5,246 nucleotides of DNA, from assembly GCA_007134405.1 (NCBI GenBank), contig SLKW01000077.1:1-5246 (forward strand), given 5' to 3'. The DNA is from Paracoccaceae bacterium (GTDB taxonomy: Bacteria > Pseudomonadota > Alphaproteobacteria > Rhodobacterales > Rhodobacteraceae). Position 1 is the first letter of the stretch. Every line of letters begins with the position of its first letter. The position numbers and the translations under genes were made by a program. Positions 1 to 5,196 of this stretch are shown here, one piece after another. Under the pieces are notes generated by a model. That model saw only the letters and a list, made by a program, of their open reading frames with translations, was not told the origin of the DNA and did no database searches.

Positions 1-1551
1 CGGCCGGTCGATCGCCTCCTGCGGGTCCATGTCCCAGTCGAGGATCGCCACGATCGAGGCCGCGGTATAGCCGATGATCGCTGCCCCGCCGGGCGAGCCG
101 GTCAGCAGCACCGGCTGCCCGTCGCGCAGCACCATTGTCGGTGCCATCGACGACCGCGGCCGCTTGCCACCCTCCACGCGGTTGGCGACCGGCTCCCCAT
201 CCGCCTCGGGACGGAAGGAGAAGTCGGTGAGCTCATTGTTGAGCAGGAATCCCCCGGTCATGATCCGTGCGCCGAACCCCGCCTCGATCGTCGTCGTCGC
301 CGAGACCATGTCGCCGTGGCGGTCGACGATGACGAAATGCGTGGTCCCCTGCCGCGGGCGTTCGCCATCGGGGCCGCGCAGCTGCGCCTCCTCCCAGGGC
401 GGCTCGCCCGGATCGGCGGGTCCGGTGGAGCGTTCGCGGTCGATGCGCGACGCCCGGTCGCGCAGGTAGTCGCGGTCCAGCAGCCCCTCGGGCATGTCCA
501 CGAAATCGGCATCCGCCATGAAAAGGTTGCGGTCGGCAAAGGCCAGCCGTCCGGCCTCCAGCATCAGATGCGCGGCCTCGGTGCCGGGGCCGATCTCGGC
601 CATGTCGAACTCTTCCAGCAGGCCCAGGATCTGGCCCACGGTCAGCCCGCCCGAGCTGGGCGGTCCCATGCCGCAGACCTCGTGGCCCCGATAGTCGATG
701 CAGACCGGCGCGCGCTCGATCACCTCGTAGCGTTCCAGATCCTCCAGCTCCAGGATGCCTGGGTTGGTCTCGGTCCGAACGGCGGCAACGATGTCGCGCG
801 CGATGGCGCCGGTGTAGAAGGGCGCCGCGCCCCGGTCGGCGAAAAGCCGCAGCGTCCGCGCCAGCTCGGGGTTCCGCAGCCGCGTCCCCTCGGCCAGCGG
901 CGCGCCCTCCGCGTCGAAGAAATATTCGCGCGTGGTCTCGAAGGTGGCCAACCCGCGCTCCTCGGCATCGGCGATGGCGCCGGCCAGCCGCGGGCTGACC
1001 TCGAAGCCGTCCTCGGCCTGTTCGATGGCGGGCGCGATCAGTTCCGCCCAGGGCAGGCGGCCATGGCGCGCATGCAGGGTTTCCAGCAGCATCGGCGTGC
1101 CCGGCACGCCGACCGACCGGCCGCCGACCACCGCCTCCCAGAACGGCAACGGCTCGCCGTCGTCGTCGAGCCAGTAGTCCTCGTCGGCGGCCATCGGCGC
1201 GGTCTCGCGCGCGTCGAACGTGGTCAGGGTCTCGGTCGCCGCGTTCCAGTAAAGCGCGAAGCCGCCGCCGCCCAGGCCCGAGCTTTGCGGCTCGACCAGC
1301 GTCAGCATGACCTGCACCGCGACCGCGGCATCGGCGGCCGAGCCGCCGCGCGCCAGCACCGCATACCCGGCATCGACAGCCAGAGGGTGGGCGGCGGCGA
1401 TCATGAATTCGCCCGCCTCGACCGAATGCCGGGCGGTGACGGCTTGCGTCGCCTCGGGCAGGGTCTGGTCGGTGGTTTCGGCGGCGGCAGTCTGCACCCA
1501 GGCAGGTTGGACGCAGGCCAGCGCGGCAAGCAGAATGGCAGAACGGCGCAT
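1..1551 (-). CDS. ggt: Gamma-glutamyltransferase precursor, 3' end cut by window edge
   Basis: This periplasmic N-terminal nucleophile (Ntn) hydrolase cleaves glutathione and other gamma-glutamyl compounds and transfers the glutamyl group to water or an acceptor amine. The frame is open for 517 codons from the ATG at 1551 to base 1. E. coli Ggt is 580 residues, so about 60 C-terminal residues lie outside. Residues 1-24 look like a Sec signal peptide: MRRS, a hydrophobic AILLAALACV core, then a likely cut after TAAA. Arg115 in DARETAP matches the substrate-carboxylate Arg114 of E. coli. Thr403, the first Thr of GTTHF, is the expected self-cleavage site and nucleophile that starts the small subunit. 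Asn438 and Asp443 in NNELTDFS, Ser467-Ser468 in RPRSSMAPT and Gly488-Gly489 in GSPGG complete the active site. Glu440 replaces the E. coli Gln430, as in human GGT. Family assignment is firm; exact substrates are not known. Confidence 0.94.
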   Translation of the reverse strand, partial: MRRSAILLAALACVQPAWVQTAAAETTDQTLPEATQAVTARHSVEAGEFMIAAAHPLAVDAGYAVLARGGSAADAAVAVQVMLTLVEPQSSGLGGGGFALYWNAATETLTTFDARETAPMAADEDYWLDDDGEPLPFWEAVVGGRSVGVPGTPMLLETLHARHGRLPWAELIAPAIEQAEDGFEVSPRLAGAIADAEERGLATFETTREYFFDAEGAPLAEGTRLRNPELARTLRLFADRGAAPFYTGAIARDIVAAVRTETNPGILELEDLERYEVIERAPVCIDYRGHEVCGMGPPSSGGLTVGQILGLLEEFDMAEIGPGTEAAHLMLEAGRLAFADRNLFMADADFVDMPEGLLDRDYLRDRASRIDRERSTGPADPGEPPWEEAQLRGPDGERPRQGTTHFVIVDRHGDMVSATTTIEAGFGARIMTGGFLLNNELTDFSFRPEADGEPVANRVEGGKRPRSSMAPTMVLRDGQPVLLTGSPGGAAIIGYTAASIVAILDWDMDPQEAIDRP

Positions 1552-1560
1552 GATCGGTTT

Positions 1561-1566
1561 CCTCCT
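1561..1566 (-). promoter_or_regulatory. Ribosome-binding site of ggt
   Basis: On the minus strand AGGAGG lies 9 nt upstream of the ATG at 1551-1549. It is a perfect Shine-Dalgarno core and fixes the start that gives the intact signal peptide. Confidence 0.75.
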
Positions 1567-1599
1567 CGGCGATCGGACCAGCCTGCGGGGCGCCCGCCA

Positions 1600-1700
1600 T
1601 GCCGTCAAGCGATCATTAACCGAAGTTACGAAAAGCTTGAGCGCGTTATCAAATTTTAACGGCGATGCGGAAAGCTGCTTGACCAACACCCCTTGCGACT
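1600..1700. promoter_or_regulatory. Divergent promoter region between ggt and the small plus-strand gene
   Basis: The 162-bp gap between two divergent starts contains a clear AT-rich patch, about 1614-1660, in an otherwise very GC-rich window, as expected for promoters. Minus-strand candidates are a TTGATA-like -35 around 1648-1653 followed about 17 nt later by a poor -10. On the plus strand TCAAAT (1649-1654) is a 4/6 match to a -10. A small inverted repeat, CGTTA (1644-1648) with TAACG (1657-1661), could be an operator half-site pair. No box is strong enough to assign, so only the region is called. Confidence 0.4.
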
Positions 1701-1713
1701 TGCCGAGGCTGTC

Positions 1714-2130
1714 ATGACCACCGCACTGCCACCGGTAATGCCCCAGCCGGCCGCGCCGCAGTCGCGCGATGCGGCCGGCGCTTTGGGCGTCGATGCACAG
1801 CGTCCGATGCGCGCCGCGCGCACCGCCGAAACCGCCCGCGCCTTGCGGCCTGTCGACGCCCCGGCGGCGCCGATCGACCCGCGCCTGACCACCCGGCGCG
1901 ACCAGCCGGTCGGCCCGCCGCCGGCCTTCGCCATCAACGTGCTGGACCATCTGCGCGAAACCGCCCTCGACCCGCCCGAGCCACGCGACGAGGACGCTTC
2001 CGGCGACGCCGCCGAGCCCCGCCCCTCGGCGCGCGCCGAGACGCACGCGCCCCGCGCCGAGGGCTCGCGCTACGATCTCCACCCCGTCCCCGAGGACGGC
2101 GTCGGGCCGCGCATCGACCTCAAGTACTGA
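1714..2130 (+). CDS. Hypothetical Ala/Pro/Arg-rich disordered protein, 138 aa
   Basis: I do not recognise a named family. The start is taken as the ATG at 1714, preceded by GAGG at 1705-1708 with 5 nt spacing; an upstream in-frame TTG at 1693 has less support. Third positions are overwhelmingly G or C, unlike the competing antisense frame, which supports real coding. Of 138 residues about 25 are Ala, 23 Pro and 16 Arg, and there is no Cys or Trp. It has no signal peptide or membrane segment, so a soluble, largely disordered protein is likely. The one stretch resembling an ordered helix is residues 71-83, AFAINVLDHLRET, just after a PPP at 68-70. The acidic/proline-rich C-terminal third ends in GPRIDLKY. 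It is divergent from ggt and convergent with preA, so it is probably monocistronic. Similar small Pro-rich proteins occur in Rhodobacteraceae, but that is a recollection, not a search result. Confidence 0.6.
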   Translation: MTTALPPVMPQPAAPQSRDAAGALGVDAQRPMRAARTAETARALRPVDAPAAPIDPRLTTRRDQPVGPPPAFAINVLDHLRETALDPPEPRDEDASGDAAEPRPSARAETHAPRAEGSRYDLHPVPEDGVGPRIDLKY

Positions 2131-2209
2131 TCGGGCCGTCTCTCCCGCGCTATTCGGGAACGCCGCAGGCGCCCCCCTCGAGCCGCACCCGGATCGGGCC
2201 CAATCGGCC

Positions 2210-2232
2210 GCGCGGGGCCGCGTCTCCCGCGC
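2210..2232 (+). terminator. GC-rich hairpin, possible terminator of the small plus-strand gene
   Basis: GCGCGGG at 2210-2216 can pair perfectly with CCCGCGC at 2226-2232 around a 9-nt loop, 80 bp past the TGA at 2128-2130. No T-run follows, so intrinsic termination is doubtful. In such GC-rich sequence a 7-bp GC-only stem can arise by chance. Confidence 0.25.
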
Positions 2233-2278
2233 CCAGCCGTTGCATTCCACCGAGCGTTGCGCGCGAGCCGCCCTCTTC

Positions 2279-2302
2279 GCCGGAATCGAGCCCTTTTCCG
2301 GC
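2279..2302. terminator. Perfect 7-bp hairpin, candidate bidirectional terminator
   Basis: GCCGGAA at 2279-2285 pairs perfectly with TTCCGGC at 2296-2302 around a 10-nt loop. It is the best compact stem in the convergent gap and would form in transcripts from either side. There is no T-run on either strand; on the plus strand CTTTT lies in the loop and the 3' arm rather than after the stem. It ends 4 bp before the 11-bp repeat array. Confidence 0.35.
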
Positions 2303-2305
2303 CAA

Positions 2306-2349
2306 GAGTCCTACGCGAGTCCTACGCGAGTCCTACGTTTGTCCTACGC
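2306..2349. repeat. Four tandem copies of an 11-bp direct repeat
   Basis: GAGTCCTACGC occurs at 2306-2316 and 2317-2327. A third copy at 2328-2338 differs only in the last base (T for C), and a fourth at 2339-2349 starts TT instead of GA. All four share GTCCTACG, in phase, with no spacer. The 11-bp period is close to one helical turn, so the copies face the same side of the DNA, as in iteron-type protein-binding arrays. The period is not a multiple of three, which argues against a coding repeat. It could equally be a slipped-strand expansion with no function. Confidence 0.85.
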
Positions 2350-2382
2350 CTTGCGCAGCCCGGAATCCCAGCAAAACAAGGC
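2348..2382. repeat. Imperfect inverted repeat abutting the tandem array
   Basis: GCCTTG at 2348-2353 pairs with CAAGGC at 2377-2382 across a 23-nt loop. The 5' arm overlaps the last two bases of the fourth 11-bp repeat copy. Read on the minus strand, the first arm runs straight into TTTT inside the loop, so it does not look like a standard terminator for preA. Significance is low on its own. Confidence 0.3.
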
Positions 2383-2440
2383 AAACGGCCCGCCCGACCC
2401 CCGCCGCGACGCCCACCGCCGCGCGCTGCGTCAAGGTCTC

Positions 2441-2505
2441 GTTTACCGCTGCGCCATCCCGCGCGCGGCTTGCACCTGGCAGGTCGCGTCGAGGCGTGGG
2501 TAAAC
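2441..2505. repeat. Long-range 7-bp inverted repeat bounding the 3' end of preA
   Basis: GTTTACC at 2441-2447 and GGTAAAC at 2499-2505 are perfect inverted copies 51 bp apart; the right arm includes the last base of the preA TAG stop. A second, inner pairing (CGCC 2452-2455 with GGCG 2493-2496) could extend the stem past a small internal loop, and ACCT/AGGT at 2474-2484 forms a tight inner palindrome. It could be an extended 3' UTR structure of the preTA mRNA. One such distant 7-bp match is about what chance allows in a region this size. Confidence 0.25.
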
Positions 2506-3806
2506 TACTCGGCGGCCTTGGCCATCGGGTTGTTCGGATGCGTCGTCCAGTTGGCGTATTCGCGCACCGTCTCGCCCGTGCGCGGGTCGATGGCGCCGTT
2601 GGGCAGCTCCTCCATGGTGATGCAGTTCTCGACCGGGCAGACATTGACGCAGAGGTTGCAGGCCACGCATTCGGCGTCGATCACCTCGAAGACACGGCCC
2701 TCCTTCATCGCGATGGCCTGGTGGCTGGTGTCCTCGCAGGCGGCGTAACAGCGGCCGCACTTGATGCAGAGATCCTGGTCGATCCGCGCCTTGGTGACGT
2801 AGTTGAGGTTCAGGTACTGCCAGTCGGTGACGTTCGGCACCGCCTTGCGTACAAGCTGATCCACCGAGTCGAAGCCCTTCTGGTCCATGTAGAGCGACAG
2901 CCCCGCGGTCAGTTCCTTGACGATGCCGAAGCCGTAGGTCATCGCCGCCGTGCAGACCTGCACCGTGCCCGCGCCAAGCGCCATGAACTCGGCCGCGTCG
3001 CGCCACGTGTTGATCCCGCCGATGCCGCTGATCGGCAATTCCGCCGTTTCCGGGTTGCGCGCGATCTCGGCCACCATGTTGAGCGCGATGGGCTTCACCG
3101 CCGGGCCGCAATAGCCGCCATGCGCGCCCTTGCCGTCGATCGTGGGTTCGGGTGCGAACGTGTCCAGGTTCACCGCCGTGATCGAATTGATCGTGTTGAT
3201 CAGGCTTACCGCGTCGGCGCCGCCGCGCTTGGCCGCCTCGGCGGGCTTGCGGATGTCGGTGATGTTGGGCGTAAGCTTGACGATGCAGGGCATGCGGCTG
3301 TGCTGCTTCACCCAGCGCGTCACCATCTCGATGTATTCCGGCACCTGCCCCACGGCCGAGCCCATGCCGCGCTCGCTCATCCCGTGCGGGCAGCCGAAGT
3401 TCAGCTCGACCCCGTCGGCCTCGGTTTCCTCGACCGCCTTCAGTATCGCCTTCCAGCTTTCCTCGTCGCAGGGCACCATGAGGCTGACGACCATCGCCCG
3501 GTCGGGCCAGTCGCGCTTGACCTTCTTGATCTCCTGCAGGTTCACCTGTAGCGGCCGGTCGGTGATCAACTCGATGTTGTTGAGCCCCAGAAGCCGCCGG
3601 TCGGCGCCCCAGATCGCGCCGTAGCGGGGGCCGTTGACGTTGACGACGGGCGGCCCTTCGGAGCCCAGCGTCTTCCAGACGACCCCGCCCCAGCCCGCCT
3701 TGAAGGCACGCACGACGTTGTATTCCTTGTCCGTCGGCGGCGCCGAGGCCAGCCAGTACGGGTTCGGGGACTTGATACCGATGAAATTGGTTCTCAGGTC
3801 TGCCAT
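2505..3806 (-). CDS. preA: Dihydropyrimidine dehydrogenase, pyrimidine-reducing subunit PreA
   Basis: This cytoplasmic FMN and iron-sulfur subunit reduces uracil or thymine to the dihydropyrimidine, using electrons delivered by PreT. The 433 residues begin with a dihydroorotate-dehydrogenase-like TIM barrel (about 5-310). WKT (44-46) and KLTPN (177-181) carry FMN-contacting Lys45 and Lys177. NFGCPHG (136-142) carries Asn136 and Cys139, the expected active-site Cys671 of mammalian enzyme, followed by the mobile SERGMG loop. NT (204-205) is the pyrimidine-binding pair, and GIGGI (261-265) is the phosphate-binding turn. Two 4Fe-4S motifs close the protein: Cys347, 350, 353, 357 and Cys380, 383, 386, 390. 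The mammalian enzyme has Ser next to the catalytic Cys; here it is Gly138. About 35 residues follow the last cluster, ending in WTTHPNNPMAKAAE. The 411-residue E. coli protein is shorter. Gene order and 13-bp spacing after preT support the operon. Confidence 0.95.
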   Translation of the reverse strand: MADLRTNFIGIKSPNPYWLASAPPTDKEYNVVRAFKAGWGGVVWKTLGSEGPPVVNVNGPRYGAIWGADRRLLGLNNIELITDRPLQVNLQEIKKVKRDWPDRAMVVSLMVPCDEESWKAILKAVEETEADGVELNFGCPHGMSERGMGSAVGQVPEYIEMVTRWVKQHSRMPCIVKLTPNITDIRKPAEAAKRGGADAVSLINTINSITAVNLDTFAPEPTIDGKGAHGGYCGPAVKPIALNMVAEIARNPETAELPISGIGGINTWRDAAEFMALGAGTVQVCTAAMTYGFGIVKELTAGLSLYMDQKGFDSVDQLVRKAVPNVTDWQYLNLNYVTKARIDQDLCIKCGRCYAACEDTSHQAIAMKEGRVFEVIDAECVACNLCVNVCPVENCITMEELPNGAIDPRTGETVREYANWTTHPNNPMAKAAE

Positions 3807-3812
3807 CTTGCG

Positions 3813-3819
3813 CCCTCCC
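3813..3819 (-). promoter_or_regulatory. Ribosome-binding site of preA in the preT-preA gap
   Basis: GGGAGGG on the minus strand lies 6 nt before the preA ATG (3806-3804) and directly after the preT TGA (3822-3820). It fills most of the 13-bp gap, so ribosomes ending preT would sit on it. This suggests translational coupling of the two subunits. Confidence 0.75.
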
Positions 3820-5151
3820 TCAGGCCGTCAGGCTTGCGTGAATGTCCTCGGCCGCGTCGCGGCCCTGCTGGACGGCAACCACGGTCAGGTCTTCGCCCGG
3901 CGTGCAGTCGCCGCCCGCCCAGACGCCGGGGATCGCGGTGCGCCCGGACGCGACGGCAACGATCTTGCCGCGCTCGGCCGTCAACCCGTCCGGCAGGTCC
4001 GAGAGCGTCTGGCCGATGGCCTTGAAGACCTGGTCGGCCTTGAGCCGGAAGGTCTCGCCCGTGGGTTCCAGCCCGGTCTCGCCCTGGCGGGTATAGGCGA
4101 ATTCGATCTCGCGCACGCCGCCATTGCCGTGGATCGCCACCGGCATTGCATGCGTGATGATCTTCACGCCCGTCGTCGCCGCGTGGTCGAGCTCGTAATC
4201 CGATGCGCCCATCGACTCGCGCCCCCGCCGGTAGACCATTGTGACGTGCTCGGCGCCCAGAAGCTTCGACTGCACGGCGGCATCGACTGCGGTCATGCCG
4301 CCGCCGATCACCACCACATGCCGACCGATCGGCAGCGCGGCAAGGTCGGCGGCCTGGCGCAATTCGGCGATGAAGTCGACGGCCGCCTGAACGCCGGCCT
4401 TCTCCTCGCCCGGTGCCGCCAGCGCGTTGACGCCCGAAAGGCCGATGCCCAGGAAGACCGCGTCGTAATCGCCGCGCAACTCCTCCAGCGTGATGTCCCG
4501 GCCCAGGGCCTTTCCGGTCCTGATCTCGATTCCGCCGATGCGCAGGAGCCAGTCGACCTCGGCTTGGGCGATGCCATTGGCGGCTTTGTAGGCGGCGATC
4601 CCGTACTCATTGAGCCCTCCGGGCTTGGCGCGGGATTCGTAGATCACCACGTCATGGCCCTTCATCGCCAGCCGGTGCGCGCAGGCCAGTCCCGCCGGGC
4701 CGGCCCCGACCACGGCGACGCGCCTGCCAGTGGCGGCTGCGCGCGCGTAGGGGTGTTCGTTCCGGTCCATCAGCGTGTCGGTCGCGTAACGCTGCAGGCG
4801 TCCGATCTCGACCGGCTGACCCTCGGCCATTTCGCGCACGCAGGCGCCTTCGCACAGGTTCTCGGTCGGGCAGACGCGGGCGCACATGCCGCCGAGGATA
4901 TTCTGGTCGAAGATGGTCTTCGCGGCGGCCTCGGGCTGACCGGCCTGGATCTGCCGGATGAAAAGCGGGATGTCGATTTCGGTCGGGCAGGCGGTGATGC
5001 AGGGGGCATCGTAGCAGAAATAGCAGCGATCGGCCGCCACGCGCGCTTCGTGGTCGTCGAAGCGCGGATAGAGGTCGTCGAAGTTTTCCGCCAGCGTCGC
5101 GTGGTCCAACCGGCCGGACCGGATACCGTCCGTCTGCGGGGTGATGGTCAC
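3820..5151 (-). CDS. preT: Dihydropyrimidine dehydrogenase, NAD(P)H-oxidising subunit PreT
   Basis: This FAD flavoprotein oxidises NAD(P)H and passes electrons through iron-sulfur clusters to PreA; it is related to the glutamate synthase small subunit. The GTG at 5151 is chosen because GGAGG lies 7 nt upstream; it gives 443 residues. An in-frame ATG at 5196 would add 15 residues but has no good ribosome-binding site. The N-terminal domain has Cys43, 46, 51, 55, 90, 94, 100 and 104, then Gln120 in IGRLQRY. From memory, this spacing equals that of mammalian dihydropyrimidine dehydrogenase (Cys79 to Cys140, then Gln156, an unusual cluster ligand). The FAD motif GAGPAG is at 149-154 with an acidic Glu172 at the second strand end. 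The nucleotide motif GGGMTAVD is at 283-290, followed by VYRRGR (306-311). A C-terminal AGGD binds FAD again. GltD-like paralogues are the main alternative name, but the adjacent preA settles the role. Confidence 0.94.
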   Translation of the reverse strand: MTITPQTDGIRSGRLDHATLAENFDDLYPRFDDHEARVAADRCYFCYDAPCITACPTEIDIPLFIRQIQAGQPEAAAKTIFDQNILGGMCARVCPTENLCEGACVREMAEGQPVEIGRLQRYATDTLMDRNEHPYARAAATGRRVAVVGAGPAGLACAHRLAMKGHDVVIYESRAKPGGLNEYGIAAYKAANGIAQAEVDWLLRIGGIEIRTGKALGRDITLEELRGDYDAVFLGIGLSGVNALAAPGEEKAGVQAAVDFIAELRQAADLAALPIGRHVVVIGGGMTAVDAAVQSKLLGAEHVTMVYRRGRESMGASDYELDHAATTGVKIITHAMPVAIHGNGGVREIEFAYTRQGETGLEPTGETFRLKADQVFKAIGQTLSDLPDGLTAERGKIVAVASGRTAIPGVWAGGDCTPGEDLTVVAVQQGRDAAEDIHASLTA

Positions 5152-5158
5152 GTGGCTA

Positions 5159-5163
5159 CCTCC
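5159..5163 (-). promoter_or_regulatory. Ribosome-binding site deciding the GTG start of preT
   Basis: GGAGG on the minus strand lies 7 nt before the GTG at 5151-5149. The upstream in-frame ATG at 5196 is preceded only by GGATGTGGCAGC, which has no comparable match. This makes GTG the better start and leaves 5152-5196 as untranslated leader. Confidence 0.7.
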
Positions 5164-5196
5164 GGATGTCGGGTTTTGCGTAGTGTTTTGACGCAT

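Larger units (their letters stand above)
2131..2504. other. Noncoding convergent intergenic region with hairpins and tandem repeat
   Basis: This is 374 bp between the stop of the small plus-strand gene and the stop of preA. Open frames crossing it begin at weak codons without ribosome-binding sites and show no domain-like or codon-biased sequence, so I call no gene. Both flanking genes are transcribed into it, so it should terminate transcription from each side. It holds GC-rich hairpins (2210-2232, 2279-2302), a four-copy 11-bp direct repeat (2306-2349), an imperfect hairpin (2348-2382) and a long-range inverted repeat ending at the preA stop (2441-2505). No canonical stem plus T-run terminator is present on either strand. 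Confidence 0.7.

Noticed and set aside
1513..1551. Lipoprotein signal in GGT (ALAC at residues 10-13)
   Set aside because: The -3 position is Ala and -2 Leu, a poor lipobox. The AAA at 22-24 gives a normal signal peptidase I site, as expected for periplasmic GGT.
233..1600. Long minus-strand open frame (455 codons) in a different frame from ggt
   Set aside because: The translation is low-complexity Arg/Gly/Ala-rich with no motif. The real gene is in another frame and has no stop inside the window because it runs off the edge.
1637..1652. FNR-like palindrome TTGA...TCAA upstream of ggt
   Set aside because: The half-sites are 8 nt apart and outer bases do not match; the FNR/FnrL site needs TTGAT and ATCAA 4 nt apart.
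316..1659. Long open frame on the plus strand across ggt (447 codons)
   Set aside because: It is the codon-aligned antisense of ggt in high-GC DNA, has no recognisable domain and no ribosome-binding site, and the ggt frame carries all catalytic motifs.
2306..2349. CRISPR array
   Set aside because: The units are 11 bp and abut without spacers; there are no 25-40 bp repeats, unique spacers or cas genes.
2441..2466. tRNA-like A-box on the minus strand, resembling the start of initiator tRNA
   Set aside because: CGCGGGATGGCGCAGCGGT matches an A-box loosely, but the D-stem does not close and there is no anticodon stem, T-arm GGTTCGA box or CCA end nearby.
2240..2503. Possible small plus-strand gene in the convergent gap
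   Set aside because: It starts at TTG without a ribosome-binding site, runs through the 11-bp tandem repeat and lacks the third-position G/C bias of the true genes.
3351..3395. Apparent loss of the catalytic Cys in PreA (GMGSAVGQ against GMGLACGQ in mammals)
   Set aside because: The catalytic Cys is the one in the preceding CPHG motif, which is present here as Cys139; the Val position is not the active-site residue, and E. coli also has Val there.
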